Part shown: piece after piece, positions 34,200-45,679 of the stretch | How positions within the stretch are numbered: the stretch's first letter is position 1 | Layout of the letters: each line of letters opens with the position of its first letter | Assembly: GCA_023213395.1 (NCBI GenBank) | Contig: CM041465.1 | Location: 9,486,001 to 9,550,000 of the forward strand | DNA length: 64,000 nucleotides | Direction: 5' to 3' | From: Cycas panzhihuaensis | Taxonomy: Eukaryota; Cycadophyta | Position numbers and translations under genes: made by a program | The notes under the pieces: model-generated | What the model saw: the letters and a program-made list of their open reading frames with translations, nothing else | The model's database searches: none | Told to the model about the DNA's origin: nothing

Positions 34200-36265
34200 A
34201 TAAAACATATTATGTATTTTGGTATTAGGTGGGAGATCAAGGGTATGCTAGATTTGAATTAATATCTCTTATTGACAGTTTCTCAAGTTATAATCAGATT
34301 TTTATTTCCCTTAATGACTATCATAAGACTAGTTTTACTACCCCTTGGGGTACTTTCATATACAAAGTTATACCTTTTGGCCTTAATATTGGAGCCACCT
34401 ACTAGCATACTAGGTTTTTATCTTTCATGACCTACTAGGGTGTACTATTTCCATTTACCATGATAATATATTAGTCTTTTCCCACCATTGAAAGGATTAT
34501 GTCTATGACCTTAGAACATTTTTTGAATAATGTAAAAAGTATCAACTATATTTGAATCCCAATAATTACATCTTCACAATCACCTTTAGGAAAATGCTAG
34601 GTAATATTATTTCCAAGGATGTTACTAGAGTCAACCCTAATGAAGTAGCCACTATTGTAGATATGCCACCTCCCTAGACTTAAAAGCAAGTCAATTCCTT
34701 TTTAGGTAGACTTAATTTCTTAAGGTGTTTTATAACTCACTTCACTTTAAATGCCTAACCCTTAATAAATCTCCTTAAGAAAGATATTCCCATCAAATGG
34801 ACTTTAACCACCCAAGAGTCTTTAATAAGCTGAAACAAACCCTTATTTAAGCCCCTATCCTTGTCCTACCCTATTTTAATAAACCATTCATTCTTTACAC
34901 TTCATCCACTAAAGAATCCTTGAACACCATGCTGGTCCTAGAAGATAAATTTTCTAAAGAATATACAATCTACTTCATTAGTTTCACCATAGTAATAATT
35001 AAACTCAATTAATCTCCTTCTAAAAAGAGTGCTTACCCTTAGTTTATGCTACTAAGAAACTCTGTGACTACTTATTAGGAAATACTACCTTTGTCATAGC
35101 CCAAATAGACCCAATTCATCTACTACTCACCAAAGTTGATTTAATAGGATGAGCTAGTAAGTGGGATCTTCTCTTATAAGAGTTTGACCTAAGGGTAGTG
35201 AATTATAAGTCCAAAAAGAGGATGGTCATTGTTGAGCAACTCGCCATAGCACCATCACCTAACCATAACTTCACAACCATTAATAACTCTCTTCTAGATG
35301 AGCATATTTTATAAGTCAATATTGCCTCTATAGATAATAACTGGTATAAAGATATTCAAGCCTATCTTAATGATCAAATATACCCCTAAAATGCTAACTC
35401 TAAGAAATAAAAGAGAGTAAGAGCCTCTATGTGTAAATAACTTCTTCTAGATAATGCATTATATAAATTCTCTTTTGATGGTATCTTATTAAGATGTCTC
35501 TCATATTTAAAGGCCTAAAATTCTCTAACATAATGTCATGATGGAATTTGCTATGATCACTTTGGTGGCCAATCAATGGCTCTTTGAATCCTTTGGATGG
35601 GTTATTATTGGCCATCCTTATTCAAAGATGCTCACACATATGTATAGAAATGTGAGAAATAACAAGCACATTCCTCCTTAATCCATCAACCATCCACTTC
35701 ACTTAGATCAATTCTTTCTCCTTAGCCTTTATCATAATGGGGGCTTGATCTCATTGGACAAATCTATCTCCCATCATCTATAGAACATAAGTTCATCCTA
35801 ACTACTACTAAGTACTTTACAAAATGGAGTGAAGTAATCCCCTTAACTCATACCATTGGAAAAACAATTGTTACCTTCATCTATCAACACATCATTTGTC
35901 ATTTTAGGATCCCTTATGTCATCATTACAGATAATGGATATTTATTTTGTAACACTCAGGTCAATGAACTTATGACAAATCTCATATCACCCATAGGACT
36001 TCATCTCCCTATCATCCACAAGATAATAGCCAAATCAAAGCCTTTCATAAAACCCTAGCCAAAATAGTTGTTGACTCTAAATGATATTGGCATACTTAAA
36101 TTTTTCTTACTTCATGGGCTTATCATACTTTAATCAGAACTGCAATGGGAATGACTCCTTTTTCACTAGTACATTGCACTAAAGTTGTGCTTCTATTGGA
36201 AAGAAAAATCCACTCACTAAGAATTTCTCTTAAACATTTTATTGATGAAGAGTGGCTAAAATAAG
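34200..36265 (+). pseudogene. Gypsy G RT-RNase H-integrase relic
   Basis: RT remnants begin at about 34270 with FLFPLMTII-type text in place of the SGYNQI region. A TTPWG-type stretch follows at 34345 and the thumb region at 34560-34740. RNase H has YATKKLCDYLLGNTTFVIAQ (about 35040-35100), EFDLRVVNYKSKKRMVIVEQ (about 35180-35240) and LYKFSFDGILLRCLS (about 35458-35505). The integrase zinc region has CHDGICYDHFGGQSMAL (about 35537). The core has GLDLIGQIYLPSSIEHKFIL (about 35743) and TKYFTKWSEVIPLTHTIGKT. IYQHIICHFRIPYVIITDNG follows, with the second Asp. The reading ends in HFIDEEWLK at 36260, where F inserted. Multiple frames and stops. Confidence 0.85.
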
Positions 36266-36640
36266 TGTTAACATGGTAGTTAATTATTAAGCCACTTAGT
36301 TAATATTAATGTGGTTTAATTATGTGAAAAGGTATGAAGCCAAAAAGGTATGACTTATTTAGAGGGTCACAACCCTAATTGAGTGACACCTCTTGGAAGA
36401 GTATAAATGCCTTGAAGTCTTGTATATTCAATATCCAAAAATCATTGTATGGATTCGTTGTGAAATAATTAAGTGATCCATCAAGGATCTTTTTTTGGTG
36501 GGTTTTTCTCAAAAGGGTTTTCTCACATAAATCCTACGTATTATGCATCTAATTTCTCTGCGTATATTTGTTTGCTTACTATATATGGTAGAAGATTCTA
36601 TGGTTGGAAACACTTGTTTATGATTTCATATTCCCAAATA
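36266..36640 (+). repeat. 5' LTR of copia F
   Basis: 375 bp, TGTTAACATGG...CCCAAATA. A TATA-like GAGTATAAATGCC is at about 36398-36410. It is flanked on the left by ATAAG and on the right directly by the primer site. Confidence 0.95.
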
Positions 36641-36653
36641 TGGTATCAGAGCC
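36641..36653 (+). promoter_or_regulatory. Primer-binding site of copia F (initiator Met-tRNA)
   Basis: TGGTATCAGAGCC directly after the 5' LTR, an exact match to the plant copia consensus. Confidence 0.97.
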
Positions 36654-38190
36654 ATAGGGTCCTACATAGCTGAAGCCTAATGTTGATTGGAGTGATGTGA
36701 TCATTGTTTACTAGTAACACTGTCCAACCCAAGATGACTCTTAAGTGTCCATCAATCCCAATAACTTGCAGAAGTAGGTACAATGTATTAGTAGTGGTTG
36801 AAGCAGTGGATATCACTATTCAATGGAGAATAAGGGTTCTTAGGAGTCAGTATTTAGGAATGAAGACCACATTTATGGTTGAAGTTGGCTTATTGGGGGT
36901 CATCCAAAGCTGATTAAAGAACTATTGCAGTAATTTAAGTTAGTAGAGCATGCATTGATGGTTATTCAGAGACTATAAAGACAACCAACCTTGTACACAA
37001 GTAAGTCAGTTATTTTTTAGCCCAAAACACTATAAAATTTAAAAAAGAGAGAGATTTTTTTCTAGTGTTGCCTTTATTTAGTCTATAGAAGGGAGAGATT
37101 GGAGCCTTCTTGAGTCATTTTCAACCCTCTATACTGAGATTAGATGCAGCACATAGCGGTTTAAAGCATTGTCCAATGTATTTTTGAGTTTTAGTGCTTT
37201 TGTAAGTGGGAATATGACCTCTTATCTCTGCTGAATACACCTTGTTGAGCCAACATCTATGTGTTAAGAGATAGCTGGGCTATTTATATGTTATTTTAGA
37301 GACTTGTGTACTTTAAATAAGCACTGTACAATTATTCTGAGGTTGTCTAAGTATGTAGTATGTTGGATGGGCATGATCTGGAGGCTATTGGGTGGAGCTA
37401 GGATTATTTACCTACTATATTCAAGTCTTTTTTCCCCTCTAGAGGCCAAATGGGCATGTTTTAGAGGTGGTTGGGCAATGTTCAGACTGCATACCAATTG
37501 TGTGCAGTGGGTGTAAGCCTTTATCTTCGTGTGTTCGTCCGTGTAGTGTACATATGCCAGATTAGTATTACGGCAGCCGCACCTCATGGTATCACGCAAA
37601 TACAACTTTTCATTTCACTTTTAAATGATTTTTACTAAGGTTTGATACTTAGTGAATCATAATATCTTTTATTCCTTTAATTTTAATCACGTGGGTTAAG
37701 TGATAAGGCATGATATATTTGAAAAGTCACATCTTTGAGAATATACCTTTTGGTATATTCTCCTCAATGACAAAATATAAAAAAGGAGACCCTTAGACCT
37801 TTGATACATCATATGTTTACATAGTGTGAAGTATTTTAAAGTCATTCAAGACCCTTCGCAAGCCATTTTTAGCATGGATTGAGGCCATTTATTGTATTTA
37901 ATGACTTAGAGACCATGTATTATAACCATGTGGAGCCATCCTTTATTCTTGAAGCATCATTTTAAGTCCCTTAAGCGTAACTTTTAACACTTTTTTAAGG
38001 TATTTAAAGGTCATTTATTGATGGTTGATAAGGTATAAATAGTTGGTGGTTCACTTAACATGGGTATAGTCAGTGTTAGATGCCCTTGGAAGCATGCTTG
38101 TGAGCTAGAGGAGGATACAAGGGTGTAATTTTATCTTGTAGACATTTATTTTTGATATTGATTATTTCATATTGAAGCCCATTTCTTGAG
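36654..38190 (+). other. Unusually long leader of copia F
   Basis: About 1.5 kb between primer site and gag, twice the leaders of A and C. No ORF has a recognisable domain (37304-37516 is not supported). A second TATA-type motif, AGGTATAAATAGTTGG, lies at about 38030-38045, about 150 bp before gag. The segment may include an inserted solo LTR or other repeat, but I cannot define its borders. Confidence 0.5.
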
Positions 38191-39050
38191 ATGGAGCATA
38201 TTATTCCCAAAGTTATCATCAATGGTAATAATTTTAGAGAGTGGAAGGCTAATATGGAGCTTATTTTGATGGTGAATCAACTTTAGGGTATCAATAAGGT
38301 GAAAGTATACGTGATTCCATTAGACCATAAGGAGAAAATTCATCTCAAAGAGAAGAAATTTATGGCCATGGGATTGTTGAAACTATCACTGGCACCAAAC
38401 TAGAGAGCGTTGGTTCACAATTTAAATGAATCGACTGAGATATAGAAAAAATTATATGATATGTTTAAAAAGAAGCAGTCAAATAGGCATCTTGCACTAA
38501 TGTTGGAATTACTCAACTTGTGTGTAGAGGATGAAAACAACATTAGCTCCTACCTTAACAAGATTACATACTTGAAGAATAAGCTAGAGGAACTAAAGCC
38601 AAACTCGATCAATGATGTATTGCTATTTGCAATAATCATGTCCAAACTACTGACTATCTTTTCCACATTCTAGACCATGTATGGTAGAGATGAAGTGATA
38701 GCAGTAGAGACATTTGATAGGCTTAAAAACCTAATTCTAGTAGAGGATGCTAAGCTCAAACATCATGGTATACTTGGAGGTTTTGGTTCAAATCAAGCCT
38801 TAGCTATAAAAATGTAGAGGAAGGGGGCCACTAAGGAGGAGAAGACCACACAAAGGTCAGGAGAAAGTTCTCAAGACAAAAAGAAGTATAATAGGAAATG
38901 TAATTATTATAAAAAGGATGGTCACCACAAGAAGAACTGTTGGTTCAAGCATCATGACAAGTGCAAAGTCAACCAGGATGATAAAGGGAAGAATGTTGAT
39001 GCTCACTATGTCTGAGTAAAAGCCTTATCAACCAAATTAGATCAGAGAGA
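38191..39050 (+). pseudogene. Copia F gag relic
   Basis: Gag begins with ATG at 38191 (MEHIIPKVIINGNNFREWKA). It contains several stops. The best open piece (38461-38673) has LALMLELLNLCVEDENNISS, typical of the UBN2 gag region. The zinc knuckle at about 38899-38940 reads CNYYKKDGHHKKNC, with the second Cys replaced by Tyr. A lysine-rich segment surrounds it. A short stretch (KALSTKLDQRDYWVFD) connects in frame to the protease. Confidence 0.85.
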
Positions 39051-40400
39051 TTATTGGGTGTTTGACTTTGGAGCATAGAAGCACATTTCTTTCCAAAGGT
39101 AAAACTTTGATACGATGACTTTAAATTAGAGTGGTGCTAAGATTATCCTTGGAGATGCTTATGTCTTGTTGGTAGATGGTATCAATGAAGTTTCTATTAC
39201 AGGAGGTAAATTTATAGTAATGTATTATGTACTAAAGATGTAGTTAAACCTTCTTTCAACCTAAGAGATCTGTAAATAAGGTATGAAGGTAGAGCTCTAT
39301 GATAACAAGTGCCTGATGAAGGATATAAAATAGAACTTTACTGTCATAGCTACTGGGAAATTCAAGGATAACTTTTGGATATTTGAAAAGTTTTAGTCTC
39401 AGAAGAAGTCTTATGCCTTTGTTGCCAATGCAGATGATGTGAGTAAGTTATGGAACAACCACCTAGGTCACCTTAATTATAGGAGTATTGCACTATTGAA
39501 GAGGTTGAAGATGGTGGAAGGATTGTCATTGGTTACCTGCTCAGATGGTATGTGAAAAGGGTGTATGCATGGAAAGCACCACCACTACCCTTTTGCTCAA
39601 GATAATGCATGGAGAGCTAAGGAGAAGCTGGAGTTTGTACATTTAGATATAATGGGTCATCTTCCTAACCCTTTGATATCTAGAGCTCGTTATACCCTTG
39701 TATTTATAGATGACTATACTAGGAAGGCTTGGGTTTACTTTCTTAAGAACAAGCCATACATGTTTGATAACTTTTGTGACTGGAAAGTGATGGTTGAAAA
39801 TGAATGCAATAAGAAAATAAAGTCATTAAGAAGTGATAATGGCAAAGAATACAACAACCATGCATTCAATCAGTTCTATTATGATCATGGTATAAAGTAA
39901 GAATTTATGGTCCCGTATACCCCATAGTAGAATAGAGTTGTTGAAAGAAAGAACTATACCATAATGGAGATGGTGAGGTATATGGTGCATGCTAAAAACC
40001 TACCACCGAAGTTTTAGATAGAAGCTGTGGTAACTGCTATTTATATTTTGAATCAGGTACCCACTCAAGTAGTTTGTAGTATGATCCTCAAAGAAAAATG
40101 GACTAGTCATAAGCCTATCATTAGTGATTTAAGAATGTTTGGGTGTATCACATACACCCACATCCCAGATGATACTCGAAAGAAACTAGATCGAAAAGTC
40201 TAGAGTGTATATTCATGGGGTATTACACTGAGAATAAAACCTATATACTATGGGATCCATAGGGGGAGAAGATTGTGGTTAGTTAGGATGTCAAATTTGA
40301 TGAGACATTGATGTATCATGCTGACCAATCATTAGAGGAGCCTATTTACCCCCCCTTCTCCCATTCCCATATTCATCAAGCAAAGAGAATAATGAGCCAG
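39051..40400 (+). pseudogene. Copia F protease-integrase relic
   Basis: The protease motif at about 39055-39090 reads VFDFGA then a stop then KHI: the Ser of DSGA is Phe while the Asp is kept. Integrase has a GAG-pre-integrase motif (LWNNHLGHLNYRSIALLKRL) and a 111-codon open core (39565-39900). The core has FVHLDIMGHLPNPLISRARY (first Asp) and KSLRSDNGKEYNNHAFNQFY (second Asp). NRVVERKNYTIMEMV, with the Glu, follows after tandem stops at the TPQQ position. The C-terminal FGCITYTHIPDDTRKKLD is near 40140-40190. Confidence 0.88.
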
Positions 40401-40559
40401 TCATTAAAATACCTGAGGAAGTAGGATCAAGTGGGACAAGTAATAGTGAGGAGCTACCGCAAGTTGAAGTACCTCCAGTAATAGGTCCTTCAATACCTTT
40501 ATGGGAAAGTAAGACTCTAGAAGATTTTGGTGTGGCGATGCATACCTTAATTGATAATC
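40401..40559 (+). other. Copia F integrase-RT linker
   Basis: Low-complexity Ser/Glu/Pro coding spacer between integrase and RT, on the + strand. The minus-strand ORF at 40404-40655 is its shadow. Confidence 0.5.
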
Positions 40560-42090
40560 AAAGAATATGAAGTCAACATGCCAGTCAAACTCTGCTGGTA
40601 GATACCAACGACTCCAGTGATCCTGATTCATTTGATGAAGCAAAAGGAAATCCAAGATGGAGAGTTACAATGGAGGAGTATAGTTCTATATTAAAAAATG
40701 ACACATGGGATTTAGTTTTACTACCTCCAATAGAGAATCTTATAGGATGCAAGTGGGTTTATAAGACAAAGTTTCACTTTGATGGAGATGTGGATAAGTT
40801 TAAGGCCATACTTGTTGCACAGGGATTCAAGCAGAAAGTGAGGAGACATTTGCACCAGTCTCCATAATGATAATGGTCTATTTGTTGATTTCCTTAGCAG
40901 CAGCTTATGGTTGGGAGTTACATCAGATGGACGTAAAGTCCACATTCCTTAATAAAGATCTAAAGGAGGAAATATATATGTCATAACCTATAGGATTTAT
41001 TAAGGATAGCCAGGAGCATCTTATGTGTTATTTGAAGAAGTCAATCTATGGCTTGAAATAAGCACCTCATGCTTGGTATGAAAAGATGGATGTGAAGTTG
41101 AAAGCTGAAGGTTTCAAGATTTTTAAACTTGACTCGAATCTATATGTAAAAAGAAGAGGGACTTTAATAGTAGCTTGCGTAGTATATGTGTATGATTTGG
41201 TCATCAACGGTAACTGTGGCAAGGCTATTACTAAAGTCAAATCTAATATGGGAGCTTCATTTGACATGATAGACCTTACGAAACTTCATTACTTCTTAGG
41301 CATTCAGGTTAGGTTGATGGATGATGGGCTCATGTTTTTACAGTTGTAGCATATGAAAAACTTATTAGAGAAATTTGGAATGAAAAATTGTAAATCAGTT
41401 ATAACACCATGTGTAAAAGGTGCAAAGTTGTAGAAGGATATGGCCAAGCCCTCTGTAGATGGCATAAAGTATCACTAGTTGGTAGGGAGTCTAGTCTATT
41501 TGAATCATACTGGGCTTGATATTGCATACACTGTCAGGTTGGTTTGTCACTACATGTAGAATCCTCAAGAACCTTATTTGGTTGCAACGAAGTAGATTCT
41601 GAAGTATTTGAAAGGGACTATCAATCTTGGTCTCAAATAATTTCAAGGTGAAGAGATATAATTGCATGGCTATATGGATGCTGATTGGGGAGGAGATTCT
41701 GATGATCGAAAGTCCACTACTGGATACCTGTTTGGTGTTGGCAATGGATTTGTTTTGTGGCTGTCGAAGAAGCAATAGACATTGGCGCTCTCTTCTACAG
41801 AGGTAGAATATCAAGGACTCAGTGCAGGTGTGAACGAAGTTGTATGGTTATAAGGTCTCTTGGAGTTTTAAATGGATACTTGGTTATCCTTGTTTATAAC
41901 CAAAGTACCATTTTCCTATCAAAGAATCCAAAGTTTTATGCATGTATGAAGCACATTGAGATTCAACACCATTACATTCATGAACATATCAAATCAAGGA
42001 AGCTACTGGGTGACTACTGTCTAAGTAAATTCTAGTTTGCAGATGTGTTTACCAAACCTCTCACTAAATATTAATTCATGAAGATGCATA
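40560..42090 (+). pseudogene. Copia F reverse transcriptase-RNase H relic
   Basis: RT begins near 40620 and has NDTWDLVLLPP, GCKWVYKTKFHFDGDVDKFK (40745-40805), then a small lesion and stop near 40838-40870. LHQMDVKSTFLNKDLKEEIY (40918-40978) keeps the first catalytic Asp. YVYDLVI (about 41188-41208) replaces YVDD, with the first Asp changed to Tyr. LHYFLGIQVRLMDDG follows. RNase H has YMDADWGGDSDDRKSTTGY (41672-41730), SSTEVEYQGLSAGVNEVVWL (41792-41850) and the Asn-Gln region near 41900 in a shifted frame. The element ends with VFTKPL-type text in another frame. Confidence 0.88.
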
Positions 42091-42118
42091 CTAGACTTGG
42101 ACTCACCAATGTTATCCT

Positions 42119-42130
42119 TAAGGGGGGATG
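42119..42130 (+). promoter_or_regulatory. Second purine tract of copia F, about 100 bp upstream
   Basis: TTAAGGGGGGAT lies about 100 bp before the true tract, in the 3' untranslated region. It may be an extra internal purine tract or an upstream duplicate. Confidence 0.45.
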
Positions 42131-42215
42131 TATTAACAACGATAAAGAAGCTATAGGATAATCCCAACCTTGTGATAACATAGTTGTTGTAGTTGGAAGA
42201 CTCCCCACATTCACA

Positions 42216-42226
42216 TTAAGGGGGGG
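42216..42226 (+). promoter_or_regulatory. Polypurine tract of copia F
   Basis: TTAAGGGGGGG directly before the 3' LTR. Confidence 0.9.
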
Positions 42227-42602
42227 TGTTAACATGCCAGTTAATTATTAAGCTACTTAGTTAATGCTAATATGGCTTAATTATGTGAAAATATGTGAAT
42301 CCAAAAAGGTATGACTTATTCAGAGGATGACAACCCTAATCGAATGACACCTATTAGGAGAGTATAAATGCCTTGAGGCCTTGTATATTCAATATCCAAG
42401 AATCATTATATCAATTGATTGTAAAATAATCAAGTGATCCATCAAGGATCCTTTTGTGGTGGGTTTTTTCCTAAAAGGGTTTTCTTATGTAAATCTTGTG
42501 TACTGTGCATCTATTTTCTGTGTGTATATTTGTTTGCTTGCGGTGTATGGTAAAAGATTTTATGGTTGGAAACACTTGTGTATGATTTCATGTTCCTGAA
42601 TA
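42227..42602 (+). repeat. 3' LTR of copia F
   Basis: 376 bp, partner of 36266-36640, ends TTCCTGAATA and is followed by the ATAAG target duplication. Confidence 0.95.
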
Positions 42603-42915
42603 ATAAGTAAGGCTTATGGAGTTAGAAAAGATGGATGAAACTTATTTAGACACCTATCAAAAGAATCTAGCCTTAAAATGCCATGCTCAAGTAGCTAACA
42701 ACCAATATTGAAGACTTAGGAAGTTTTGTGTAGGGGATAAAGACCTTAAACTTGAATATTTATATGAGAGGCAATGAAAATTCAACTCCAAGTGGGTAGG
42801 CCCTTATCTAGTTATTGAAGATTTAAATAATAGGGCCTATTATTTATCTATCCTTGGTGAACTCAAATTCTAAAAGCTAGTAAATGCTTATTTCCTAAGG
42901 AAGAGCTATGCTTAA
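42603..42915 (+). pseudogene. Gypsy G integrase C-terminal end (relic)
   Basis: Continuation of the host gypsy after copia F. It reads MELEKMDETYLDTYQKNLAL (about 42617-42677), then RKFCVGDKDLKLEYLYERQ and FNSKWVGPYLVIEDLNNRAY (about 42780-42840), and closes with LVNAYFLRKSYA and a stop. This is the usual C-terminal integrase part of gypsy elements (W.GPY.V....N.AY.L) and aligns with 59930-60248 of element H. Confidence 0.9.
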
Positions 42916-45236
42916 CCTTACTTTGTAAACTGTATAAACTAAGGCTTCAAATATTATATCTACTAATAAGTTAAAACTATGGTAAACCACATATTCCCTT
43001 ATAAGTTTTAAACTTGGAGGCCTTGGATCTAAAAGGAGTGTAAATTATCCATGTTTTATAACTTCTCCTTTTTATTATATTCACATACTTTCAAATGTTA
43101 TCCTTTATAAACCCCATAAAATAGAAACATGAGCCTTGTTAAAATAAGTTTGACATACTTAGGAGTCAAGAGGAAGTGCCATGAAAGATAAAACTACATG
43201 AGAATTATGGACCAAGGAGGACCTTTGTAGGGGGCAAGTCCCTTAAAGCCTCGTGCCCCTAGGAATAGTCAAGTAAGAATCCAACATGCTTAGGAAATCA
43301 ATTGCTTGTTGAGTTACGTTACTTTTTCGCTTGGTAAACAACTCATCTCTTTTTTGAAGTACCATATGAATGTTATTCATTTGAGGTTCCCTTTCATTGA
43401 CGGTGACTCATATGATCCTTTCTAGGTATATGATTTGAGTTATATTTGACTTTTCTTTCAATAGAAAACTATATAATTCTAAATTTCTATTCTCACAAGC
43501 TTGGAGCTATTTGTTTTCTTTGAGTAACTCTAGATTTCTAGGAATGGAATCATCAATATTTCCTAGCTACTTCCTCCTAATCTTAAGACTATCACTCTTG
43601 TACCAAAACTACTCTTATTTCATTTTTAGGGTTTCTATACACTCCAAAAATGAGTCTAAACTACTAGGTATATATATCTTATATAAAAAATCCAAAAAAA
43701 GAACAAAAAAACATAAAAGTAAGATAAATGTATATTTATGCTTATATCATTCTTGTGGTCTCCCCTAACTTTGGCTCATTATGATAGTCTTTAATTATTG
43801 ATACAAGTAGTTGACTTCTCTATTTGGTGTTCTCCAACACTCAATGGATTTCTCTTATTTTACAACAAGCTACTAGCATATATAATAATCTATAGATTTT
43901 CCTTTATCCTTTCAATAGTCTAAAATGATCCTTGAATACTAAAATAATGATGAATCACTTATGTAATCCATAAATTGTGTTATAAGTAAAGTCTTATTCA
44001 CACATGTGACCTCTTCTTACTTTAATTCTCTCACGATTTACTAGATACTTAATATTAAGGCCAATTCTACTAACAATACCTCTCTTATTCCTTAATAATA
44101 AGTTTCTCAAGGCTAAACCCTCTCCCCTCAAAGACACTTTAATAAAGCATCTTATATATACCCACAATTCATCTCTTAAAGGCATGATCTTAGTCTTCTC
44201 CTCATGTATCTCCTAAGATCCTAATCCCATATGGTTTAGATAATCATGACCATACTTTTCTAAGTTTTTAATTATATTTATCCACCACATCTCATTGAAG
44301 ATTTTGTGATGATTGTAGTCACCTATCTCTTAAGAAGTATATAAGCAGATAAGACAAGTTACCCAAAAGGTAGGTTTAACAATACCCCATTTACCATAAC
44401 CTTTGTATGGACAATCATATAGAGTAACACCCTTCCTTAGTGTTACTTTGGATCTAATTACTTAGGCCCACACAGACCCCAATTATGATCAAAGCCTATT
44501 TGACACATGGAAGGTTATACTTTGATCTGGGAAAAGGGTGGCCCTTATATATTAAGACTAAGTCACACCCTTGATAATTTGATTCTTGTACCTATCCCTT
44601 ATTCATCAATCTATCTCTGAGCTCATACTATTTTCCTACACTAGCCTTGAACATCTACAATGACAATAGGAGCTAAGGGAACCCTAGAGTTATTGCCTTA
44701 ACTTAGGTTATTCATGATTATAGGAGAATTATTATCACTAATCCTAGTTTCTTCATTCCTCAAGAAACCAAAAATGAAACTAGAGACCTCACTATTATTA
44801 GAGCCCTTTTAGATATTCTTAATTTTCATGATGGATCGATCATCTTATTTATAGACTCTTAGATCTTAGATTATCAACTTACTTAGGTTTATCAAATATG
44901 TTCTACTCATTTGTATTCTCTATTCATCTAAGCAACTACTCTATTATCACAATTCCCAAGTGTTTCCATTTAGTATATCCTAAGAACCTGAAACATTGAA
45001 GCTAACTCTCTTGTATCCTACGTAATTGAACACCATCATTTATGAGCCTAAGTTAAGAGAAACCTTACTTCTTGATTATAAGCTAAAGTGATAATTCTGT
45101 TATATATATAATCTATCTCCCTTTATAACAAGAATAAACTATAACTTTAAAAATACATCTACTAATGAATATAAACTATGGTAGTAACATTCATTTATGT
45201 AAAATGATCTTTATCTCTATAATGAGGGTAAATTAT
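42916..45236. other. Downstream part of gypsy G or flanking sequence, not resolved
   Basis: About 2.3 kb after the G integrase. No LTR pair or domain is recognisable. By analogy with element H this is where a long 3' non-coding region and an antisense ORF would lie. A minus-strand ORF of 63 codons at 43994-44185, with an interrupted upstream extension to about 44400, is basic and of unknown type. I could not align it with the H antisense ORF by eye. Confidence 0.35.
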
Positions 45237-45665
45237 TGTGAGAAAAGAGGCACATGTACAGCGTTAACATGATCTATATATACAAGAAATAATAAGAAAT
45301 AACACTACACAGGTACACATTAATTGACAGGGGGAAAACCCCTTCTGGGGAAGAAAAACCATCTCTTAAATCTAATTTATTAATAAAGAATAAATACCAT
45401 ATTATAAAACCACCATCAACAAAAAATAACCTTTAAACAGGCATTTGGTCAGCCCTCCTAGATTCTTGGAACCATCTCCATGAATCTAGGTGATGAATAA
45501 ATACGAAGGAGGTTCGTTGGAATGCAGTTCCGCAATTCAACAACCTTCCACAAATTAATAAAATAAACCTAAGTTTAAACATTATAATCACTTAAATTAC
45601 ATATTAAACATGTGACTAAATAATGACATAAAAGAAATATAAAGTTTACATTATGTCATCTAACA
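45237..45665 (-). repeat. Probable 3' LTR of copia I
   Basis: Ends CATCTAACA on the plus strand just before the minus-strand purine tract AAAGGGGGA. The left edge is placed at TGTGAGAAAAGAGG, which resembles the start of the E LTR. Contains CTATATATACAAG. Only one copy is present. Confidence 0.6.
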
Positions 45666-45676
45666 TCCCCCTTTAA
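45666..45676 (-). promoter_or_regulatory. Polypurine tract of copia I
   Basis: The minus strand reads TTAAAGGGGGA directly before the LTR terminus. Confidence 0.8.
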
Positions 45677-45679
45677 TTT

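Larger units (their letters stand above)
36266..42602 (+). mobile_element. Ty1/copia element F, full length, nested in gypsy G
   Basis: 6337-bp + strand copia with 375/376-bp LTRs (36266-36640 and 42227-42602), an exact primer site at 36641 and a purine tract at 42218. The target duplication ATAAG is at 36261-36265 and 42603-42607. The LTRs begin TG but end TA rather than CA in both copies. They differ at roughly one site in eight, so F is an old insertion. All genes are broken. The host gypsy G reads on after 42607. Confidence 0.96.
34200..42915 (+). mobile_element. Ty3/gypsy element G fragment, split by copia F
   Basis: Gypsy pol on the + strand at 34200-36265, resuming at 42603-42915 after the insertion of copia F (target ATAAG on both sides). 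Its RT, RNase H and integrase text is closely parallel to element H (58000-60248), including the segments before the integrase zinc domain, so G and H are of one lineage (Tat/Ogre type). Gag, protease and the LTRs of G cannot be found. G is AT-rich and full of stops, unlike H. Confidence 0.85.

Noticed and set aside
37304-37605. Short ORFs on both strands in the copia F leader
   Set aside because: No domain and no conservation visible. Overlapping opposite-strand ORFs suggest chance.
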